From Kribbella pratensis (lineage in GTDB: Bacteria > Actinomycetota > Actinomycetes > Propionibacteriales > Kribbellaceae), in assembly GCF_004366075.1 (NCBI RefSeq), contig NZ_SODU01000002.1, positions 1,674,758-1,738,757 of the forward strand: a stretch of 64,000 nt of DNA, read 5' to 3'. The notes under the pieces are model-generated. The model searched no databases. It was not told where the DNA came from and saw only the letters and a program-made list of their open reading frames with translations. The translations under genes were made by a program, and so were the position numbers. Of the stretch, positions 49,795 through 57,495 are shown piece after piece. Positions within the stretch are counted from its first letter, which is position 1. Each line of letters opens with the position of its first letter.

Positions 49795-50301
49795 TCACAC
49801 GTTGTCGTTGCGTGCCTGGGCGAAGCTATGGTCACGGCCGCTGTCGACGACCACGTAGCCGTCGAAGTTGCGCAGTTCTTGCGACAGGAAGAAGGCCCAG
49901 CGGTCGGGTAGAGCTACTCTTCCCCGCGAGGTGGTGACGGCCACCTCACCGCCGTTGACCGGTGCCCTTGGTGCCTTCTGCGGGTCGAAGAAGACGAGGT
50001 CGTGTTCTTGAGCGAGTCGCTCCGCGACTACTCCGACCTGGTCGGCCTGGCTGTAGCTGACCGCGACGTACAGGATCGGCCCCGAACAACTGCTGCTCGG
50101 GCCGCCAGCTGCCCAGGGAGTGTCCTCGCTCTCGCCGTTCGGGAACCTCGCGGCCAGGGCTTCGGCGTACGCCTGGATCCTCGCGGTCGGTGCCACCAGG
50201 TCGGCATCGAGGTACCGGGTGAACAGCTCTTCGAAGGTGGCCGCCGTACTGCGCTCGCCAGTGGAAGCGTCGCCCTCCCAGATCGCGAAGTCATAGCTCA
50301 C
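49795..50301 (-). CDS. Conserved hypothetical protein
   Basis: A 168-residue protein beginning VSYDFAIWEGDAS, then TRYLDADLVAPTARIQAYAE, SGPILYVAVSYSQADQVGVV and RLAQEHDLVFFDPQKA. The pattern (SYDLAVWEG...YDPQ) is common in actinobacteria, often near polymorphic toxins as a putative immunity protein, though the role is unproven. GTG start; the longer frame is rejected. Confidence 0.6.
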   Translation of the reverse strand: MSYDFAIWEGDASTGERSTAATFEELFTRYLDADLVAPTARIQAYAEALAARFPNGESEDTPWAAGGPSSSCSGPILYVAVSYSQADQVGVVAERLAQEHDLVFFDPQKAPRAPVNGGEVAVTTSRGRVALPDRWAFFLSQELRNFDGYVVVDSGRDHSFAQARNDNV

Positions 50302-50386
50302 TCGGCGGAGTATGCCATTCCGACGTGGCCTAGCGCCCCTGGTCATTGGTGGCTTCAGTTCCCGCCGCAACGGGAACCTGTAGGTC

Positions 50387-50905
50387 ATGCGGTACGTCGA
50401 GCTGCGACGGCACACCGACAACGATGGCGATCGCCTCACGTTGCGGGGCATGGCGGATGCGCACGTCATCAGCGGCCGGCTGCATCCGCCGTACGACGTG
50501 TTCGTCTCGACAGGCGCTGCCAGATGCACGCAGATGCTGGAGATCCTGCGGAGCGCGGCGGGCCAGGACGATGTGCCGGTTACTGACGCCCCCGGGCTGC
50601 GGTCCTCGGTCGAGGACCGTTGGCGAGAGGCCTCCAGGGCTGCTGGGAAGGGCGCGGATGTCGAGGCGATGCGGGTGGTCGATCCGGATCTGGTCGAGAG
50701 GGAGTCGTGGCTACTGGGCGAGACGCTGCGCCAGGTGGTGAACCAACTGCCCGACGGCGGACGGGCTCTGGTTGTTGGGCACAGCCCGACGAACGAGGCC
50801 GCCGTACTCGGTCTGACGGGACGGCCCGTTCCGCCGCTCGGCAAGGGCGAAGGCGTCCTGCTGGTCGAGGACCACGGGGCCTACCGCGTCGAGCGACTGG
50901 ACTGA
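50387..50905 (+). CDS. Histidine phosphatase superfamily protein
   Basis: A 172-residue protein of the phosphoglycerate-mutase-like fold: RYVELRRHTDNDGDRLTLRG carries the RH(T) catalytic motif (RHG in the family), and ALVVGHSPTNEAAVL the second His. The Glu/Asp region lies between. It dephosphorylates a small molecule or protein; the substrate is unknown. The start ATG is close after the divergent hypothetical gene. Confidence 0.75.
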   Translation: MRYVELRRHTDNDGDRLTLRGMADAHVISGRLHPPYDVFVSTGAARCTQMLEILRSAAGQDDVPVTDAPGLRSSVEDRWREASRAAGKGADVEAMRVVDPDLVERESWLLGETLRQVVNQLPDGGRALVVGHSPTNEAAVLGLTGRPVPPLGKGEGVLLVEDHGAYRVERLD

Positions 50906-50986
50906 CAATCGTTTGAGCGGTGTCGTGTCGGGCACGCGCACGACAGCGTCGGGTCGAGGAGGTGGACCGATGTGGCATGTGCTGAG

Positions 50987-51205
50987 TCAGATTCGGCACT
51001 GAGCACGGCAGCGTGCTTGCCGCTGGCGGGTGGGGCCGAGGATCCGCAGGTCAGGCCCGAGCTGCCGCGCGGCTATGAGCAGCTGTTCCATCAGGTCGAG
51101 CCGGCTGCCTTTCTGTTGGCTCGACGAGACCAGCGCGATCACCCAGGTGTCCTCGACCACCGGCAAACCCGCGGATCCGCGGCATCCGTTCGCAACCCTC
51201 GACAC
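50987..51205 (-). CDS. Possible small protein or gene fragment
   Basis: The minus frame GLPVVEDTWVIALVSSSQQK, then GSRLDLMEQLLIAARQLGPD and LRILGPTRQ is protein-like (strand then long helix), but the start is unclear and the last residues are Arg/Gln-rich noise. It could be a truncated gene. It is the only candidate in 50906-51233. Confidence 0.3.
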   Translation of the reverse strand: MSRVANGCRGSAGLPVVEDTWVIALVSSSQQKGSRLDLMEQLLIAARQLGPDLRILGPTRQRQARCRAQCRI

Positions 51206-51233
51206 CTGACGGTCCCGGGCTGATTCTCTCGTA

Positions 51234-51836
51234 CTACTTCAACGCCGCAGCGATCCGTACGACGCGCTCGGCCTGGACTGCCGCGGCGATGCGGGCTGTG
51301 TTGTCCACGGCACCGTGTGCGGACACATGTGAGGTCCCGTAGGGATTGCCGTCCTCGAACTTCGACGGGTCGGTGTACCCGGGCGGGACGACGATGCCGC
51401 CCCAGTGGTAGATCGTGTTGTACAGCGCGAGCAGGGTCGACTCCTGGCCGCCGTGCTCGGTTTGCGACGAGGTGAATCCGCTGTAGACCTTGTCGGCCAG
51501 CTGACCCTGTTCCCATTGCGGGCCGAGCGTGTCGATGTATTGCTTGAGTTGTGCTGCCACGTTTCCGAAGCGCGTGGGGGAGCCGAAGATGACGGCGTCC
51601 GCCCAGACGATGTCGTCCGGGACGGCTTCCTCGATGGCGGCTGTGTCTTCGAGATTGGCTCGCCAGTCGGGGTTCGAATCGATGGCCGCGTCCGGTGCCA
51701 GTTCGTGCACCTTGCGCAGCCGGACGGTGGCGCCTGCCTTCTCGGCGTACTCCGCGATCGTTCGAGCGAGGTCCGCGATCGTCCCGGTGGACGAGTAGTA
51801 GATGACGCTGACGTTGACATTCGGCTGATCGGCCAT
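51234..51836 (-). CDS. wrbA: NAD(P)H:quinone oxidoreductase, WrbA family
   Basis: A 200-residue flavodoxin-fold enzyme. The FMN phosphate loop is IYYSSTGTIADLA (near 11-20), with GSPTRFGNVAAQLKQYID near 85 and the conserved SSQTEHGGQESTLLALYNTI and WGGIVVPPGYTD. WrbA reduces quinones by two electrons, avoiding semiquinones. GGAGG precedes the ATG at 51836, with a GTG three bases earlier as alternative. Confidence 0.9.
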   Translation of the reverse strand: MADQPNVNVSVIYYSSTGTIADLARTIAEYAEKAGATVRLRKVHELAPDAAIDSNPDWRANLEDTAAIEEAVPDDIVWADAVIFGSPTRFGNVAAQLKQYIDTLGPQWEQGQLADKVYSGFTSSQTEHGGQESTLLALYNTIYHWGGIVVPPGYTDPSKFEDGNPYGTSHVSAHGAVDNTARIAAAVQAERVVRIAAALK

Positions 51837-52076
51837 CACGTGCTGTCCTCCTTCTCGTGGATCCCTGTTGAGTTGCCCGTGCCCAACTGCCCGGAGTCCA
51901 TTCGGGATCGCATGAGATCCGGCACTTGGGGTACGCGATGCAGAAGAGCCATCGGGTTCGCTCAGGACAAGCGCGGGCCGCCAAGATCTGTGCCCTCTTG
52001 GCGGCCGGGCGCGACAACCCGTGGCCGATTGCCCTCCCGCCGGGGCGGAGGCGGTTGGGCACCGCCGCGGGGAATC

Positions 52077-52111
52077 CCGGCGGCCGGCGACACCCCGTCG
52101 CCGGCCGCCGG
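52077..52111. terminator. Strong orphan hairpin
   Basis: Perfect 15-bp arms (CCGGCGGCCGGCGAC and its complement) around ACCCC. It lies between divergent genes (wrbA and the YiaAB protein), where no terminator is expected. It may be the end of a lost gene. Nothing else is seen in 51837-52169. Confidence 0.5.
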
Positions 52112-52169
52112 CCGCCGGTTGAGTGGTTTTGCTCAGGCGGAACTCCTGCATCGAGCCGAAGATGCTGGC

Positions 52170-52457
52170 ATGACGAAAAGTGTTCAGCCTTCGCAGACCG
52201 GAGCGTTCTACGCGCAGGCAGTGGCGTCGTTCGGCATCTCGGTGACAGCGATGGTGGTGGCGCTGATCTACATGCCGGCCGCGAGCTGGGTACGAGCGTT
52301 CCTCGCATTGGGCTTGCTGTACGTCGTAACCTCAACAGTCGTCCTGTGCAAAGTAGTACGCGACCGCCAAGAAATTTCAGAAGTCACAAACCGAGTAGAC
52401 CAAGCCAGACTCGACAAACTCCTAACACAACACGACCCCTTCAACCTCAACCCCTAG
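52170..52457 (+). CDS. YiaA/YiaB two-helix domain membrane protein
   Basis: A 95-residue protein: a polar N-terminus, then two hydrophobic helices (AVASFGISVTAMVVALIYMP; SWVRAFLALGLLYVVTSTVV) and a polar tail RDRQEISEVTNRVDQARLDK. This matches the YiaAB two-helix family, function unknown. The last 35 codons use far more A-ending codons than neighbours. Confidence 0.8.
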   Translation: MTKSVQPSQTGAFYAQAVASFGISVTAMVVALIYMPAASWVRAFLALGLLYVVTSTVVLCKVVRDRQEISEVTNRVDQARLDKLLTQHDPFNLNP

Positions 52458-52593
52458 CCCCGGACACGGCTCGACGGACTCGCGTGCTACCGCCACTTCA
52501 ACGCCGCTGATCTCCCGCCGGGCCGGCCCTGACTCGGACCTTCTCGGCGAGGACGCGACTCACGGCAATGCACGCGCGTGAGATGGTGATTCG

Positions 52594-53887
52594 GTGAGCC
52601 TCCCTGACATCATTCGATCCGCGCGACTGAAGGCGGAGCATGCGGGCTCCAGGCGTGTCACCCTCGAACATCTGACTCCCGAACAGGTCGAGGAGCTTGC
52701 GGCTGCGACACTCGAGTGGCTGCGTGGCCGGCCCGGCAAGCCGTCGGCTGATCACCAGGGCTGGATCCAGGTGTCGGCTAGTCAGGCCGCGGTTCTGTCC
52801 ATGTGGGTCGCAGACCAGAACCTCTCCGACGGAGAACAGAAGACCCTGCGCCCACTACGCCAACAGGTATACGACCTGTTGCATGCACGCGGATTAATCG
52901 AGAAGCCGCCCGGTCAGGGCTCGTCGGTGCAGGTGACGCCAGGAGGTCTGTGGCAGGCGAACGCGCGCACGGTGACCCGGGAGAACCTCGGCGCCTGGAT
53001 GATCAAGTGCAACCCGAAAGTCTGGGACCTGCAGGGCTTCCTGGACGACGACGGCGATCTGATCGAGGATTGGGCAGTCCAGGGAAACTATCGCTCCGGC
53101 CTGATGGCGCCAGGTGACCTGATCTTCTTCTGGGTAACCGGTACCGATCGTCAGTCTGTTCCACCGGGAGTGTGGGGTGTCGGCCACGTCGTTGCACCGT
53201 GCGATTGGGACGTGTATCAAGGCGATGAGGGTAAGTCGGCAGCCGATGGCTACTGGCTCGATCGAAAACGCCGAACTGCGAGCGAACTGTTTTGCGTACG
53301 TCGACATTCCGCTGTTCGACGAGCCAGTGCCGAGGGCGGTCATCGCCGCGGACCCGCGCTTCGCAAACCTGGAAGTGCTGAGAAGCCCGCAGATGGGTAA
53401 TCCGCAGTACGTATCGCAGGCCGAGGCTCACGCGCTCGTGGAACTCGTCGGCGATGTTCCCGCGGTGCCCCAATAGTTGCCGGACAAGATTGTCGTCGAC
53501 AGCTCCGGTGCCGGCTTCGGGGATCCGGTCAAGAATCTTGTTGTGGAGAGACGTGCCATGGACGCCGCAAGCGGTTATTTGCAGGCCGACGGCTGGCGAT
53601 GCGAGGTCGTCAGCGCCTAGAAGTGTGGCTGGGACATCACTGCCAGCCGTGGTGGGGGCGAGCGCCATGTCGAAGTGAAAGGCGTGAGTGGTGCGAGCCC
53701 CGCCGTCCTTCTGACTCGCAACGAGATAGCGACCGCTAAGGACGATCCCGACTGGTGCCTGATCGTGGTGACCCAGGCGCTGTCCAGGCCGCATGTACAG
53801 GAATACTCCGCCGCGGAGGCGGTTGCCGCCTCGAAGCCCTACCTCTATCGAGCAGATCTGCCGTCAATCGGTCGCGTTATGCGATGA
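52594..53887 (+). pseudogene. Decayed EVE domain - DUF3883 fusion gene
   Basis: The first frame (GTG 52594) encodes a helical head and an EVE/PUA-like domain (GAWMIKCNPKVWDLQGFLDD; GVWGVGHVV). Near 53262 the frame shifts and continues as ENAELRANCFAYVDIPLFDE to TAG at 53474. The same frame then reads NLVVERRAMDAASGYLQADG, TAG at 53618 where relatives have Gln, then CGWDITASRGGGERHVEVKG and LLTRNEIATAKDDP, a DUF3883 (restriction-endonuclease-like) domain, to 53887. EVE binds modified bases and DUF3883 often accompanies nucleases, so this was probably a defence gene. Confidence 0.65.
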
Positions 53888-55949
53888 ACTCGCTGGGTGC
53901 GCCGTGCCAGGAGACGTAGAGGTGCTCGCGCGCTCTCGTACATGCCACGAACAGTAGACAGCGCTCGCGCTGAACATCCTGCAGGTGTGTGGCCCGATCG
54001 TCTTCGACCGGCGTGATCGCGGTTGCTGGCGGCACTTGCTGAGCTGTCGCGCCCGCGACCGCGACGCACCGGAACTCCAGGCCCTTCATCTTGTGCATCG
54101 TTCCGATAGCGACAGCGTCCGCAGGCGGGTTCGACCGGTCGAGCGCGTGGGCAGGGATGCCGGCTCTCGCCAGTTCGTTCACGATGGCATCGACGACGCC
54201 GTTGGACCGGGCCGCAACGCCGATTTCGCCGAGCTGCACACCGGCCGAGGTCCAGGACTGGATCTGCTCACACAAGCCTCGCAACTCATCAGCTCGGGTC
54301 CGAAACGACCTAAGTTCCGGCGGCAGCCCGTGGGTCTCGCACCGATAGCCCGCCACTGTGTCGAGATCGCCGTCCATGTCGTCGATCGCTTCCCCGCGTA
54401 GGAGCTGGAAGCTCCAGGCCAGGATCTCCGCGGTGGTCCGATAGTTCACGGTCAGCCGCGTGGATCGCCCGGACACTCGGACGCCGACCTCGCGGAGACT
54501 GATGCGGTGTTGATAGATCCGTTGGTGCGCGTCTCCAGCGATGAAGATGTCGTCGGGACCTTCAGAGGTTGCGGCGCGGAGGAGTCGCCACTGTTCGGGG
54601 CTGAGATCCTGCGCTTCGTCGACGACGATGTGCCGGAATGGCTTGTCCTTCTGCCTGCTCAGTATGTCTGTCGCTTCCGCACGGACAGTCTCGTGAGTCC
54701 ACAGTCGCTCGTCGTGCAGCCGCTGCTGGAACGCCTCGATGGCCTGCCAAACCTGTCCTCGCTGCCGTGCGTTGAGTGGCCGACCGCGGCCACTCCGCTT
54801 GGCTCTCAGATATGACTCAGCGTCCTGAACCCGGTGGGCCAGGACAACCTGTCGCCATTCCTCGAAGAGGAAAGTCTCGGTGAAGGGCAGGTCGAGCCGG
54901 TGCCGGATGTCGTGCCACACAGACGTTTCGTCTGAGAGCATTCTCGGCTTGCCGTGCTGTTGCCGGAAGACCTGGTGGGCGAACTGGTCGATGTGCTGAA
55001 CGGCGATCCGGCGGCGCACCTCCAGATCATCCACCAACAGGTCGAGGCCAGCTTGCAAACTCGCGGCCAGGTTCGAGGTGAACGTCGTTACGAGGACCTT
55101 GCCGTCAGCGCGTTCGCCGAGGTGGCGTGCCCGGTGGATCGCAACGACGGTCTTTCCGGTGCCTGGACCTCCGGTGACTCGAGCGGGACCTTTGTACGAC
55201 GCATGCGCCACCTGATGCTGCACAGGGTGCAGGTAGATACGCCAGAGGTCGAGCGGCTGGCGGAACACCTCGAGGAGTTCCTCGGAGCCATCGACCAGCA
55301 GCACACGTTCGGTCGTACGCTGCACAGCGGCGCCGACATCGTCCGGATCGATCGGCTCGTCGGTCGGCGCGCCTAGTGCAGCCCACACGTCTTCTGCAGA
55401 TAGCCCAGCGGCGAGGCCGTAGAGAGCTTCCCACTGGTTCTGCGGTAGGAACGCGCGTGCGGCCTCGAGCTGGAGCTCACTGGTAAGCACCCTGGCGAAC
55501 TGCAATGTCTGGTCGTCGACCCCGAGACGTCGCAGGTCCTTGTCGCTGATGTTGTCGAAGAGACGACTGGTTCGGCCCTCCGCGAACCGGTCCAGCTCAG
55601 GAAGCGTGGCGTCGATGGCTGCGACGTCTCTGATTTCGATCTGTCCGGTTGCAGCGTTGACAGACACCTGACGACGCTGCGCCCAGGTGTACGCAGCGTC
55701 GTGCGGCAGCACCTTGAGGAGGGTGAAGCTGTCGCCGGACTCCGGCGCCAGCACGATCCCACGCCAGAACTGGTCGACGCGGATCGACCGGAACCGGTCG
55801 TCGCGGGCGTTGGTGATCTTCTCGAGATGGATGCCCGCGTGCGTGGCTGCATCGAACTTCGCGAACACCTCCTGGACGCGGTCCTGGAGCTTGCGATCCA
55901 TCCGGGCATACTCGCGCAGGAAGTCTCGGTCGATTCCGAGTTTGGGCAT
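53877..55949 (-). CDS. SF1 (UvrD/Rep-like) helicase with RelE-like N-terminus
   Basis: A 690-residue protein. Residues 1-93 resemble the RelE/YafQ fold (DRDFLREYARMDRKLQDRVQ; GIHLEKITNARDDRFRSIRV; DAAYTWAQRR). The helicase follows: Walker A GGPGTGKT (260-267), DEAQD (444-448), NYRTTAEIL, GTMHKMKGLEF and VACTRAREHLYVSW. It is an ATP-driven translocase or helicase, last gene of the DISARM-like operon, one base after the kinase stop. The RelE-like part could be an RNA/DNA-binding or nuclease head. The 3' end overlaps the decayed EVE gene by 11 bases. Confidence 0.85.
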   Translation of the reverse strand: MPKLGIDRDFLREYARMDRKLQDRVQEVFAKFDAATHAGIHLEKITNARDDRFRSIRVDQFWRGIVLAPESGDSFTLLKVLPHDAAYTWAQRRQVSVNAATGQIEIRDVAAIDATLPELDRFAEGRTSRLFDNISDKDLRRLGVDDQTLQFARVLTSELQLEAARAFLPQNQWEALYGLAAGLSAEDVWAALGAPTDEPIDPDDVGAAVQRTTERVLLVDGSEELLEVFRQPLDLWRIYLHPVQHQVAHASYKGPARVTGGPGTGKTVVAIHRARHLGERADGKVLVTTFTSNLAASLQAGLDLLVDDLEVRRRIAVQHIDQFAHQVFRQQHGKPRMLSDETSVWHDIRHRLDLPFTETFLFEEWRQVVLAHRVQDAESYLRAKRSGRGRPLNARQRGQVWQAIEAFQQRLHDERLWTHETVRAEATDILSRQKDKPFRHIVVDEAQDLSPEQWRLLRAATSEGPDDIFIAGDAHQRIYQHRISLREVGVRVSGRSTRLTVNYRTTAEILAWSFQLLRGEAIDDMDGDLDTVAGYRCETHGLPPELRSFRTRADELRGLCEQIQSWTSAGVQLGEIGVAARSNGVVDAIVNELARAGIPAHALDRSNPPADAVAIGTMHKMKGLEFRCVAVAGATAQQVPPATAITPVEDDRATHLQDVQRERCLLFVACTRAREHLYVSWHGAPSEFIA

Positions 55950-55950
55950 C

Positions 55951-57495
55951 TCATGCCTCCCGTTGCCGGACGCCGTCGAGAAGTCCCTGAATCTTTGCGG
56001 TCAAGGGGTGATCGTGGCCGTGGAGCTGTTCGAGGTCCGCCGACAGCGCGGCGAAGACCCCAGTCGCCTCGGGAACCCGGCCGGAGCCGAGGAGTAATAG
56101 ACCGATCTGCTGGCGCAGGTCGAGGCTGCCGGCGTCCGTAGCGCCGTGGACGCGAGTCATGTCCTCGAGCAAAGCCTTCAGCTGGGCGATCGCCTCGTTG
56201 GTCTCTCCGATCAACGCGCGACAAGTAGCCTCCTGAAGCCGACAGCGGAACACCAGCTCGGAGTCGTGGCCGTTGTGCTCGGCAATATCCATCGCCAGCC
56301 TGCGGTACACCGGAGCGGCATTCCGATAGTCGCCCCCTTCGAACAGCACGTTCGCCAGTTCGTGGCGGAGGCTCAGGACGGCCGGGTCAGCCGCTCCCAA
56401 CGCCTGGGTCGCCGGCCCCGCCACGGCATCGAGGACCTGGGCTGCCTGACTGAAGCGAGACTGGTCGATGAGCTCGGTGGCTTCCTGACGGGCTCGATCC
56501 AGGCGCCCACGGCTGAACTGGACGCCGTGGGGCTCGATTCGTGCCTCAGGACCCTTCGCGGCCCGTGGACGAACCCCTGGAGTCACCTGCGCAAGGACAG
56601 CGGCGTACATGCGTACGGCGTCGTAGCCGTCCGTCGTGCGCAGCACCGGTGTCAGCGGTCCCAGGTCCTTCACGAAAGGCCGCAGCCGCTCGAATACGAC
56701 CTCGGCGCTGTCCGGGCGGTCATCTGGCTGCTTCTCCAGCAGCTCAAGCACGAGGCTGTCGAGTTCTGCCGGCACATCGGATCGCGTGTGGCGAGTGGCC
56801 ACCGGTCGCTCACTCACCTGCTTGTTCATCACGGAGTACGGCGTCGGTCCGCCGAAGGTCTGTCTCCCCGTCAGCATCTCGTGCAGACAGCAGCCGAGTG
56901 CGTATAGGTCGCTGCGCGGCCCGCTCAGCGCGGCCATCACCTGCTCGGGGGCCATGTACGCCGGTGTGCCGATCGTCTGGCCCGTGCGAGTGATGTGTGA
57001 GATGTCGGCGAGATCGAGCGCTACTGCCAGACCGAAATCCAGCACCTTCACCGTGCCGTCCGGAGAGAACATCAGATTGCCAGGCTTGAGATCGCGGTGC
57101 ACCAGAGATGCTCGATGTGCAGCGGTCAGTACGGCGCACACCTGGGCCGCGATCGCGGCGGCCCAGTCGATCGGCAACGGACCGTTCTCGGCTATGACGT
57201 CTGCGACCGTGCTGCCGTGGACTCGTTGCATCACGAGATATGGCCGGTCGTCGTCGGTGCCGACGTCGTACACCGCCGGGATTCCCGGATGCTCGAGCCT
57301 CGCCGTGATGCGTGACTCGCGGACGAAGCGCCGGACGAGTTCTTCGTCCGGTGCGCCGTCGGGGAGGCGGAGGAACTTGACGGCCACCTCGCGCTCCAGC
57401 CTCACATCGCGACCCACCCAGACCTCACCCATACCGCCGCGTGCCAAGGGCAAGGCCTCGAGTTCGTAGCGTCCACCGATAACACGCCTGCTCAT
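55951..57495 (-). CDS. Soluble Ser/Thr protein kinase with TPR-like tail
   Basis: A 514-residue protein. Kinase domain (10-275): LARGGMGEVW loop, Lys40 in VAVKFL, HRDLKPGN (133-140), DFG (153-155), GTPAYMAPEQ. Residues 335-510 are helical TPR-like repeats (ATELIDQSRFSQAAQVLDAV; NVLFEGGDYRNAAPVYRRLA). There is no TM segment, unlike the kinase at 28439. It overlaps the methylase gene by four bases. In BREX type 2 a kinase (PglW) takes part in phage defence, but PglW is much larger. A signalling or gating role in this array is inferred. Confidence 0.85.
   Translation of the reverse strand: MSRRVIGGRYELEALPLARGGMGEVWVGRDVRLEREVAVKFLRLPDGAPDEELVRRFVRESRITARLEHPGIPAVYDVGTDDDRPYLVMQRVHGSTVADVIAENGPLPIDWAAAIAAQVCAVLTAAHRASLVHRDLKPGNLMFSPDGTVKVLDFGLAVALDLADISHITRTGQTIGTPAYMAPEQVMAALSGPRSDLYALGCCLHEMLTGRQTFGGPTPYSVMNKQVSERPVATRHTRSDVPAELDSLVLELLEKQPDDRPDSAEVVFERLRPFVKDLGPLTPVLRTTDGYDAVRMYAAVLAQVTPGVRPRAAKGPEARIEPHGVQFSRGRLDRARQEATELIDQSRFSQAAQVLDAVAGPATQALGAADPAVLSLRHELANVLFEGGDYRNAAPVYRRLAMDIAEHNGHDSELVFRCRLQEATCRALIGETNEAIAQLKALLEDMTRVHGATDAGSLDLRQQIGLLLLGSGRVPEATGVFAALSADLEQLHGHDHPLTAKIQGLLDGVRQREA

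Noticed and set aside
53474..53620. Programmed TAG readthrough or a noncanonical amino acid in the EVE-DUF3883 gene
   Set aside because: A frameshift lies in the same gene and no suppressor or pyrrolysine gene is visible; simple decay explains it better.
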